From contig JADZCW010000277.1 in NCBI GenBank assembly GCA_020851395.1, forward strand, positions 1 to 5,468: DNA of 5,468 bases. Direction: 5' to 3'. This DNA is from Phycisphaeraceae bacterium. Lineage in GTDB: Bacteria > Planctomycetota > Phycisphaerae > Phycisphaerales > Phycisphaeraceae. The notes under the pieces are model-generated. The model was not told where the DNA came from. It ran no database searches and saw only the letters and a program-made list of their open reading frames with translations. Made by a program: the position numbers and the translations under genes. Shown here in pieces: positions 1 to 5,467 of the stretch. Position 1 is the first letter of the stretch. Every line of letters starts with the position of its first letter.

Positions 1-2
1 AC

Positions 3-605
<603 letters not shown>

Positions 606-613
606 CCCCCCCG

Positions 614-634
614 CCCCCGGAAGTTGACCCCGGT
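614..634 (+). repeat. Spacer motif, copy 1 (after tuf)
   Basis: CCCCGGAAGTTGACCCCGGT at 615-634 begins 9 bases after the tuf stop. It recurs with one base deleted at 1085-1103 after the tRNA. Each copy contains CCGG on both sides of a short AAGT(T)GACC core and could form a small 4-bp hairpin. Function is unknown. Confidence 0.6.
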
Positions 635-679
635 TCAATGGTGAGCCTGGGTTCGGATTCGGAATAGATCATGCGAACG

Positions 680-735
680 CCGCGGGCCGGCCCGCCCGGA
701 CGGGTAAACACCCCGGCTGGTGTGCCGGCCCGCGG
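680..735 (+). promoter_or_regulatory. Three-way-junction RNA/DNA structure in tuf-rpmG spacer
   Basis: A perfect 11-base inverted repeat (680-690 CCGCGGGCCGG with 725-735 CCGGCCCGCGG) encloses two smaller hairpins: 691-694/701-704 (CCCG/CGGG, 6-base loop) and 708-712/719-723 (ACACC/GGTGT, 6-base loop). A TAA linker joins the two inner hairpins. Folded as RNA this is a compact three-way junction ending 53 bases before the rpmG start. No T tract follows, so it is not a simple intrinsic terminator. It could act as an mRNA processing or stability element or as a leader regulating rpmG. The pairing is seen in the sequence; the role is inference. Confidence 0.45.
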
Positions 736-788
736 ACAATCGCAACAGCCCCGGCGGAACAACCGCCACGCAGAAAAGGTCGTGTCCC

Positions 789-971
789 ATGGCCAAGAAG
801 AAAGGCGAAGCGGTCGAGTTTGTCTGGCTCCAGTGCACGGAGACCGATGACCTCAACTACCGCACGCCCATCAACGTCAAAGGCGGCATCTCCGACAAGC
901 TCAAGGAAGGGCTCAAGAAGTACAGCCCCCGCCTCCGCAAGCACACCCTGCACAAGATCAAACGCAAGTGA
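789..971 (+). CDS. rpmG: 50S ribosomal protein L33, cysteine-poor form
   Basis: L33 is a small protein of the large ribosomal subunit near the E site. The product has 60 residues, slightly longer than the usual 50-55, and begins MAKKKGEAVEFVWLQC. The C-terminal LKKYSPRLRKHTLHKIKRK is a clear L33 signature. Zinc-binding L33 proteins carry two CxxC pairs. Here only C16 of the first pair remains (CTET), and the second pair, normally in KKYCxxCRKHT, reads KKYSPRLRKHT, so it probably does not bind zinc. There is a short insertion after the NY motif (RTPINVKGG). The start at 789 is chosen over the in-frame ATG at 720 because L33 homology begins with MAKKK and an AAGG lies 9 bases upstream (776-779). 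It sits between tuf and tRNA-Trp, a common neighbourhood of secE-nusG. Confidence 0.93.
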   Translation: MAKKKGEAVEFVWLQCTETDDLNYRTPINVKGGISDKLKEGLKKYSPRLRKHTLHKIKRK

Positions 972-1005
972 TCTAACCGCGCGGCTGGCGGTTGGTCACC
1001 CCGTT

Positions 1006-1078
1006 ACGCCAGTAGCTCAATTGGTAGAGCAGCCGTCTCCAAAGCGGCAGGTTGGGGGTTCGAGTCCCTCCTGGCGTG
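1006..1078 (+). tRNA. trnW: tRNA-Trp (anticodon CCA)
   Basis: A complete 73-base cloverleaf can be read. The acceptor stem is 1006-1012 (ACGCCAG) with 1071-1077 (CTGGCGT). The D arm is GCTC/GAGC (1015-1018/1027-1030). The anticodon stem is GCCGT/GCGGC around the loop CTCCAAA (1037-1043), with anticodon CCA at 1039-1041, which reads UGG tryptophan. The T arm is GGGGG/CCCTC around TTCGAGT. The discriminator is G1078, as in bacterial tRNA-Trp. The 3' CCA tail is not encoded (TTA follows), so it must be added after transcription. It lies between rpmG and secE in the same direction and is probably cut from a shared transcript. A small hairpin (976-980/988-992) precedes it. Confidence 0.96.
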
Positions 1079-1083
1079 TTACC

Positions 1084-1103
1084 CCCCCGGAAGTGACCCC
1101 GGT
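1084..1103 (+). repeat. Spacer motif, copy 2 (after tRNA-Trp)
   Basis: CCCCGGAAGTGACCCCGGT at 1085-1103 starts 6 bases past the tRNA 3' end and matches copy 1 except for one missing T. The remaining spacer up to secE (1104-1193) is C-rich and shows no clear promoter or terminator. Confidence 0.6.
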
Positions 1104-1193
1104 AGTCCCCGGACGTGCCCCGAAAGCAGTCCCCCCGTCTTGGCTGACTCCGCGGAAGATCATCCCGCGAACCTCCGCGACCCCCTGATCCCT

Positions 1194-1197
1194 GGAG
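1194..1197 (+). promoter_or_regulatory. Shine-Dalgarno of secE
   Basis: GGAG lies 6 bases before a GTG codon at 1204. It decides the non-ATG start of secE; no in-frame ATG is found at a comparable position. Confidence 0.7.
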
Positions 1198-1203
1198 CAT
1201 CAC

Positions 1204-1638
1204 GTGGCGTTACAGATCTACAAGTACGGCCAAGGCAAGTGGACCCGCCTGCTCACCGCCGCCGGCGTCGGCATCATCGCCCTCGACGGCGTCCGCTGGA
1301 TCTGGCAGGAGATGGACAACATCACCGACGAGGCCACCCGCTTCTACGCCCAGACCGGCATGTTCTTCGCCGTCGTCCTGGGCGTCGGCGGACTGCTCTT
1401 CTGGCTCCTGAACAAACCACGCATCGCCGACTTCATGATCGCCACCGAGGGCGAAATGAAAAAAGTCAACTGGCCCACCCGACGCGAGATCGTCGGCTCC
1501 ACCTGGATCGTCATCTGCGGAACCCTCATGCTCGCCGCCTTCCTCTGGGTCGTTGACCTGGGCTTCACCGAGTTCTTCCTCAACATCCGCATCATCGAAG
1601 GACGCAGCCTCCTCGGCCAGCTCTTTGGCGGCCAGTAA
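1204..1638 (+). CDS. secE: Preprotein translocase subunit SecE
   Basis: SecE is the small inner-membrane subunit of the SecYEG channel; it clamps SecY and is needed for protein export. The 144-residue product has two N-terminal hydrophobic helices (about residues 15-34 and 51-69). These are followed by the conserved amphipathic segment EMKKVNWPTRREI (84-96), the SecE hallmark, and the essential transmembrane helix (about 99-126, STWIVICGTLMLAAFLWVV). Minimal SecE proteins of about 60-70 residues have only the last helix; this three-helix layout resembles that of E. coli SecE. The tail IRIIEGRSLLGQLFGGQ is not one I recognise. The start is GTG, supported by GGAG six bases upstream. It is followed 57 bases later by nusG, the classic secE-nusG pair, and likely co-transcribed with it. 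Confidence 0.95.
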   Translation: MALQIYKYGQGKWTRLLTAAGVGIIALDGVRWIWQEMDNITDEATRFYAQTGMFFAVVLGVGGLLFWLLNKPRIADFMIATEGEMKKVNWPTRREIVGSTWIVICGTLMLAAFLWVVDLGFTEFFLNIRIIEGRSLLGQLFGGQ

Positions 1639-1643
1639 ACACC

Positions 1644-1649
1644 TATAAT
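1644..1649 (+). promoter_or_regulatory. Possible -10 element upstream of nusG
   Basis: A perfect TATAAT stands 47 bases before the nusG ATG in an otherwise GC-rich spacer. The best upstream partner is TTGGCG at 1625-1630, only 13 bases away, which is short for a sigma-70 type promoter, and there is no extended -10 TG. It could be a weak internal promoter for nusG or simply an AT-rich patch after the secE stop. Confidence 0.25.
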
Positions 1650-1695
1650 CAATCGATCCCCGCCCCCGACGCGCAACGACAAGGACCGACCGTTC

Positions 1696-2292
1696 ATGGC
1701 CGAAGAACAACTCAACGCCGAGCCCATGGTCACCCCAGGCATGAACTGGTTCGTCCTGCGCGTGGCCTCCAACAAGGAGGACTCCGTCCGCGAGACCCTC
1801 CTGCGCAAGATCAAGATCGAGGGCCTGACCAACCTGGTCAACCGCATCCTCGTCCCCACCGAAAAAACCAAGACCATCAAGGCCGGCCGGCAGAAGATCA
1901 CCGAGAAGAAGCTCTACCCAGGCTACGTCTTCGTCGAGATGCAGCTCGAGCAGGACGGCCGCATCCCCCAGGACGTCTTCTTCCTCATCAAAGAGACCAC
2001 CGGCGTAGGCGACTTCATCGGCACCGCCGGCCGCCCCTCCCCCATGAGCGTCCCCGAGATCGAGAAGATGCTCGCCGCCTCCAAGGCCCCCGAGGAATCC
2101 CCCGTCGTCAAGATGGACTTCCAGAAGGGCGACGCCATCAAGATCAAGGAGGGACCCTTCGAGAACATGGAGGGCACCGTCGACGAGCTCCTGCCCGACC
2201 AGGGCAAGGTCCGCGTCATCGTCACCATCTTCGGCCGCTCCACCCCCATCGAACTCGAATACTGGCTCATCGAACGCGCCGACGAACAATAA
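1696..2292 (+). CDS. nusG: Transcription termination/antitermination protein NusG
   Basis: NusG binds the clamp of RNA polymerase, suppresses pausing and links polymerase to Rho or the ribosome. The 198-residue product has the NGN domain (about 16-128), with MNWFVLRVASNKEDSVRETL, the YPGYVFVEM core (74-82) and LIKETTGVGDFIG. The C-terminal KOW domain (about 141-195) contains FQKGDAIKIKEGPFENMEG and ends in the family-typical FGRSTPIELEYWLIE. The length is close to the usual 175-200. The start at 1696 is favoured by AAGGA at 1681-1685. ATGs at 1726 and 1741 lack a good ribosome site, although 1741 would give the shorter classical MNWFV start. It lies directly after secE. The gene that normally follows, rplK, is absent: a terminator ends the cluster 46 bases after the stop codon. 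Confidence 0.97.
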   Translation: MAEEQLNAEPMVTPGMNWFVLRVASNKEDSVRETLLRKIKIEGLTNLVNRILVPTEKTKTIKAGRQKITEKKLYPGYVFVEMQLEQDGRIPQDVFFLIKETTGVGDFIGTAGRPSPMSVPEIEKMLAASKAPEESPVVKMDFQKGDAIKIKEGPFENMEGTVDELLPDQGKVRVIVTIFGRSTPIELEYWLIERADEQ

Positions 2293-2337
2293 CGCGACCC
2301 CCCAACCGCCGAATCGCCAATCAAACGCCCACCTAAG

Positions 2338-2368
2338 CCCAGGCATGGCATGCCTGGGTTCTTTTTTT
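2338..2368 (+). terminator. Rho-independent terminator of the secE-nusG cluster
   Basis: A near-perfect palindrome, CCCAGGCAT (2338-2346), GGC loop, ATGCCTGGG (2350-2358), forms a 9-bp stem. It is followed by TTC and then seven T (2362-2368). It lies 46 bases after the nusG stop on the plus strand. The same hairpin core appears again at 4187-4208 without the T tract. Confidence 0.88.
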
Positions 2369-2388
2369 CACTCGTGACATCCCCCCTG

Positions 2389-2416
2389 AAAAAAACCGGG
2401 CCCTCCGCGGGCCCGG
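2389..2416 (-). terminator. Rho-independent terminator of the PEP-CTERM gene
   Basis: Read on the minus strand, CCGGGCCC / GGGCCCGG (2409-2416 with 2396-2403) form an 8-bp GC stem with a 5-base loop, followed by seven T (2395-2389). It lies 34 bases after the stop codon of the minus-strand gene and faces the nusG terminator 20 bases away, so the two convergent units are insulated from each other. Confidence 0.9.
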
Positions 2417-2450
2417 CTCTACTCTTCAGTCACCACGACTCTCCCACCCC

Positions 2451-3947
2451 TCACCCGCGCCGTCCGCGCCGCCCCGCCATCGCCAGCAGGCTCATCGCCA
2501 GCACCCCCACCCCCGCCGGCTCCGGCACCGCCATCGGCACGTACATCATCCACGCACTGTACTCGTACGGCTGAGTCTCCTCGTTGAACGGATAGACCGA
2601 GTACCCATACCCCGCCACCCAGCCCGTGTCGCTGATCGACGTCGCCGACACCAGCCGCCACCCCAACGCCGGGTCGATCAAGGTGTTCAGATCAACCTCC
2701 TTGCCGTCGAGCCCCCACAGAACCGCACGGCTCAGAAGATTCCCATACTCGTCCTCTTCAGAATTCGACTTGCCGACGATAAGCCCGGCCGCATTCATGT
2801 CCAACGGCGTCCCACCTATCCCCTCAAGCTCTTGGGCGTGCCCGTCCGGCCACCATCGCACCCCCGAAGAGGGGCCACGCGAGTTCGACGGGAGTTTGGA
2901 AGTGAACATCCCCGCGATCATCCCCGAATCGCTGACCAACCAGGCCTCCGTCTTGCAGATGTATTGCGGGTCAGACGGCGACAACATCTCCAGCTCCGTC
3001 GCCGTCGTGCTCCCCGCATCCCATCGCACCGCCCTCGTGTCCCAATCGTGGCCCAATCCCGTCGGCACGGACACACCCACCGCGGTGCCCGCATTGTTGA
3101 TGGCGAACGCTCGCGCCGACTGTTCCCCCTCTCCTCCAAGCCCATTCAGCACCGTGGCCATGGTGCTCCCCGCCTCCCACCGCGCCCCCTTGTCCTGACC
3201 TGTATCGCTCCCCCCGTCCCACACATCCACAAAACCGATCACCTCGCCCGCGTCATTGATCCCCCTGGCCTCACCCACAATCTTGTTCAGAGGCACAGCA
3301 TAGGGGGACCGCAACTCCGTCAAGGCCCCCGACGGATCCCATCGTGCAATGGCCACTCCAGGAAAATTCGCGGATCCCATCGGATACTCTGCCCAGCCAA
3401 TCGCATAGCCCGCGTTATTGATGGCCACTGCTTGGCCCTCGGTGTACCCTGCCTCCGCGGGGCCCAATGTCTCGAGGAACATCGGCGTGGCCGCACCAAC
3501 ATCCCATCTCGCGGGCTTAAGCCGGAATGAGCGATTCTCACCCTCACCGTCATAGTAGGCAGCCTCTCCAACCACCGTGCCCGAGGCGTTCATGTTCAAG
3601 ACCCAATCGTAAGGCAGCTCACCGGCCTGAACAGTCTCAGCCGTCTCGGACGCACCCGAAGCATGCCATCGCGTCATGTAAAAGCTGCCATATAAATACA
3701 TCACGTTCGATCCATACCCAAACGTTGTCACCGCAGCCACACCGTTACCCACTCTCGGGTATAGAGTATTCAGGTCATAGGGGAGACTATCCCCCTTATT
3801 GTCCTTTTCCCCCAGCCATTGTTCCCCCGCCGGCCCAGACGTCGGCATCCCGTACACCGTCAGATACCCTTGCGCCCGCGGCGCCACCGCCGCGACACCC
3901 ACCAACACAACAAGCCCGGCCATGCTGCGGTGAATGTTCCAACTCAT
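2451..3947 (-). CDS. Secreted HAF-repeat protein with PEP-CTERM sorting tail
   Basis: The predicted product has 498 residues. It opens with a signal peptide (MSWNIHRSMAGLVVLVGVAA, likely cut near APRAQG, about residue 27). It ends in a PEP-CTERM tail: VPEP at 474-477, a hydrophobic stretch GVGVLAMSLLAMA, then RRGRRG. Such tails are sorted by an exosortase to the cell surface or exopolysaccharide matrix. Between them lie about 54-residue repeats of the HAF type, with core N-x-x-G-x-x-x-G ending at G127, 184, 238, 291, 346, 392 and 446. Each is followed by a tryptophan, usually RW (W148, 203, 257, 309, 365, 411, 466). An extra RW at 93-94 suggests an eighth, degenerate unit. A beta-propeller-like fold is plausible, but the ligand or activity is unknown and no catalytic motif is seen. 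The frame is open back to 4238, but start 3947 is chosen for its signal peptide and GGAG. Codons end largely in G (GGG, GCG, GTG), unlike the C-ending neighbours. Confidence 0.85.
   Translation of the reverse strand: MSWNIHRSMAGLVVLVGVAAVAPRAQGYLTVYGMPTSGPAGEQWLGEKDNKGDSLPYDLNTLYPRVGNGVAAVTTFGYGSNVMYLYGSFYMTRWHASGASETAETVQAGELPYDWVLNMNASGTVVGEAAYYDGEGENRSFRLKPARWDVGAATPMFLETLGPAEAGYTEGQAVAINNAGYAIGWAEYPMGSANFPGVAIARWDPSGALTELRSPYAVPLNKIVGEARGINDAGEVIGFVDVWDGGSDTGQDKGARWEAGSTMATVLNGLGGEGEQSARAFAINNAGTAVGVSVPTGLGHDWDTRAVRWDAGSTTATELEMLSPSDPQYICKTEAWLVSDSGMIAGMFTSKLPSNSRGPSSGVRWWPDGHAQELEGIGGTPLDMNAAGLIVGKSNSEEDEYGNLLSRAVLWGLDGKEVDLNTLIDPALGWRLVSATSISDTGWVAGYGYSVYPFNEETQPYEYSAWMMYVPMAVPEPAGVGVLAMSLLAMAGRRGRRG
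2538..3605 (-). repeat. Seven HAF-like protein repeats
   Basis: This stretch encodes residues 115-470 of the PEP-CTERM protein. Seven units share a degenerate pattern (I/M)-N-x-x-G-x-x-x-G followed about 20 residues later by (R)W and a short T-x-L segment. Examples are AINNAGYAIG, GINDAGEVIG, AINNAGTAVG and SISDTGWVAG. Spacing between equivalent glycines is 57, 54, 53, 55, 46 and 54 residues. Units 2-4 are the best preserved; units 5 and 7 replace the Asn with Ser. The repeat is visible at protein level only; I did not detect long DNA identity between units. Confidence 0.75.
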
Positions 3948-3955
3948 CTCTGCTG

Positions 3956-3959
3956 CTCC
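3956..3959 (-). promoter_or_regulatory. Shine-Dalgarno of the PEP-CTERM gene
   Basis: On the minus strand GGAG lies 8 bases before the ATG at 3947. Together with the signal peptide that begins there, it decides this start over the upstream in-frame ATGs. Confidence 0.7.
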
Positions 3960-4183
3960 ATGAAAGAGGAAAAATGCGGCGTATCCCCGCTGGAAAGCCT
4001 TAAGCCATTGCCCCGCCGAAACAACCTCGAGACCCGAGGAAAGGGCAAAAACCTCTACCCATCTTAAATCCAAAAAAAAAAACACAACACCTCCGTTCGC
4101 CTCTCGGAGAAAAAGCCTTCCCTCACGAGCTTTTTTTGTCGTCCCCTGTGTAGATGGAAAAAAACCATCCGACTGCTCGCCCC

Positions 4184-4209
4184 AAGCCCAGGCATTGCCA
4201 TGCCTGGGT
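4184..4209. repeat. Second copy of the CCCAGGCAT palindrome
   Basis: AAG, CCCAGGCAT (4187-4195), loop TGCC, ATGCCTGGG (4200-4208), T. This repeats 2335-2359 with the same arms and the same outer bases (AAG on the left, T on the right); only the loop differs (TGCC against GGC). No T tract follows on either strand, so this copy should not terminate by itself. The two copies flank the PEP-CTERM gene. It may be a dispersed palindromic repeat of this genome, one copy of which serves as the nusG terminator. Confidence 0.7.
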
Positions 4210-4284
4210 CCATTCCCTCCAAAATCCCCCATCTTCACCCCCCATCACAGCGCGATACCATGACGCGGTCCGCCCTCACCGCCC

Positions 4285-4288
4285 GGAG
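4285..4288 (+). promoter_or_regulatory. Shine-Dalgarno of gdh
   Basis: GGAG lies 6 bases before the ATG at 4295 and supports that start. The nearby ATG at 4260 is in another frame. Confidence 0.7.
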
Positions 4289-4294
4289 CCCGTC

Positions 4295-5467
4295 ATGTCC
4301 CAACCCCCCGCCACCCCCAGCCTCTACGACGCCCTCCTCGAGCACTTCGACCGCGCCGCCGCCCACACCGACCTCGCCCCCGGCCTGCTCGACCAGATCC
4401 GCCAGTGCAACACCGTCTGCCGTTTCGTCTTCCCCCTCCGCCGCGACGACGGCTCGATCCAGACCATCGAGGCCTACCGCGCCCAGCACTCGACCCACCG
4501 CCTGCCCGTCAAGGGCGGCCTGCGCTTCAGCCCCCATCTCACCCAGGACACCGTCATGGCCCTCGCCGGCCTGATGACCTTCAAGTGCGCCCTCGTCGGC
4601 GTACCCTTTGGCGGCGGCAAGGGCGGCGTCAAGATCGACCCCCGGAAGTTTTCCGTTCCCGAACTCGAACGCATCACCCGACGCTACGCCGTCGAACTCC
4701 TCCGCAAGGGCTTCCTAGGCCCCAGCCTCGACGTCCCCGCCCCCGACTACGGCACCAGCGAACGCGAGATGGCCTGGATCGCCGACACCTACATGACCCT
4801 CCACCCCCAGGACGTCAACGCCCTGGCCTGCGTCACCGGCAAACCCGTCGCCCTCAGCGGCATCGCCGTCCGCAAGGAGGCCACCGGCCTGGGCGTCTAC
4901 TACGGCATCCGCGAATGCCTGACCATCCCCGAGATCCTCCAGCAAACCAACCTCTCCCCCGGCGTCGCCGGCAAGACCATCGTCATCCAGGGCCTCGGCA
5001 ACGTCGGCTCCAACGCCGCCCTCGAACTCCACAAGGCCGGCGCCAAGCTCATCGCCCTGGCCGAGATCGATGGCGCCATCCACCACCCCGACGGTTTAGA
5101 CGTCCCCGCCGTCCTCGCCCACCGCGAAAAGACAGGCTCAATCCTCAACTTCCCCCTGCCCGGCCTGCACGAAATCAAGAACCCCGCCGACGCCCTCGAG
5201 ATCCCCTGCGACATCCTCATCCCCGCCGCCCTTCAGAACCAGATCCTCGCCCACAACGCCCCCCGCATCGCCGCCAAGATCGTCGCCGAGGCCGCCAACA
5301 GCCCCGTCACCCCCGACGCCCAGACGATTCTCCACCAGCGTGGCATCCTCATCATCCCCGACATCTACCTCAACGCCGGCGGCGTCACCGTCTCCTACTT
5401 CGAGTGGCTCAAAAATCTCCAGCACGTCAGTTTTGAACGCATGACCCGAAGGCAGGCCGAGAATTCC
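4295..5467 (+). CDS. NAD(P)-dependent glutamate dehydrogenase (3'-truncated)
   Basis: The enzyme interconverts glutamate and 2-oxoglutarate plus ammonium using NAD(P)(H), joining nitrogen and carbon metabolism in the cytoplasm. The window holds 391 codons and ends before any stop; the family usually has about 410-450 residues, more in antenna-bearing forms. Visible motifs include KGGLRFSP (K73), MTFKCA (K97) and the signature VPFGGGKGGVKIDP with catalytic K109. DVPAPDYGTSEREMAWIADTY carries catalytic D151. ACVTGKPVALSG precedes the Rossmann motif QGLGNVGSNAA (232-242), and E257 at the end of the second strand fits NAD use. PDIYLNAGGVTVSYFEWLKNLQHVSF follows. From memory the wording resembles animal mitochondrial enzymes (RRDDGS, YRAQHS, ITRR, YLNAGGVTVSYFEWLKNL). 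The usual EGANGP reads EAANSP. The start is fixed by GGAG at 4285-4288. Codons are strongly C-ending, like the housekeeping genes. I give no symbol because gdhA and gudB types cannot be told apart here. Confidence 0.94.
   Translation, partial: MSQPPATPSLYDALLEHFDRAAAHTDLAPGLLDQIRQCNTVCRFVFPLRRDDGSIQTIEAYRAQHSTHRLPVKGGLRFSPHLTQDTVMALAGLMTFKCALVGVPFGGGKGGVKIDPRKFSVPELERITRRYAVELLRKGFLGPSLDVPAPDYGTSEREMAWIADTYMTLHPQDVNALACVTGKPVALSGIAVRKEATGLGVYYGIRECLTIPEILQQTNLSPGVAGKTIVIQGLGNVGSNAALELHKAGAKLIALAEIDGAIHHPDGLDVPAVLAHREKTGSILNFPLPGLHEIKNPADALEIPCDILIPAALQNQILAHNAPRIAAKIVAEAANSPVTPDAQTILHQRGILIIPDIYLNAGGVTVSYFEWLKNLQHVSFERMTRRQAENS

Larger units (their letters stand above)
3948..4294. other. Divergent spacer between PEP-CTERM gene and gdh
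   Basis: No gene is supported in these 347 bases, although the minus frame stays open through most of them. They hold the leader of the minus-strand gene, with homopolymer tracts (A11 at 4072-4082, A5 at 4110-4114, T7 at 4131-4137, A7 at 4158-4164). They also hold a small hairpin CTCCG/CGGAG (4091-4095/4105-4109), a hairpin GATGG-A7-CCATC (4153-4169), and a palindrome at 4187-4208. Promoters for both flanking genes must lie here or further out. On the minus strand TTTAAG inside GGATTTAAGATGGG (near 4065) is the best -10-like sequence, without a convincing -35. For gdh I see none. Confidence 0.5.

Noticed and set aside
624..629. TTGACC after tuf as a -35 promoter box
   Set aside because: No -10-like hexamer lies 16-18 bases downstream, and the equivalent position in the second copy of the motif lacks the TTGAC sequence.
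680..735. Three-way junction as a hammerhead ribozyme
   Set aside because: The conserved core CUGAUGA and GAAA are absent.
1210..2346. Long minus-strand open frame opposite secE and nusG
   Set aside because: The product is low-complexity (rich in D, G, A, L, V) and arises from the C-ending codons of the real genes on the plus strand; secE and nusG are unmistakable.
2832..3530. Plus-strand open frames opposite the PEP-CTERM gene
   Set aside because: Arg/Pro/His-rich shadows with no ribosome site or domain; the minus frame has a signal peptide, repeats and a sorting tail.
4187..4208. Palindrome as a terminator upstream of gdh
   Set aside because: The hairpin is strong but no T run follows on either strand, so I list it as a repeat rather than a terminator.
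3948..4238. N-terminal extension of the PEP-CTERM protein to an ATG at 4238
   Set aside because: It would bury the signal peptide about 100 residues inside the protein, and the extra residues are coded partly by homopolymer tracts and the palindrome. The ATG at 3947 has a good ribosome site and starts the signal peptide.
4405..5436. Long plus-strand open frame rich in Arg, Pro and His
   Set aside because: It is a frame-shifted shadow of the glutamate dehydrogenase gene, produced by repeated CC and CGC runs, and has no recognisable domain.
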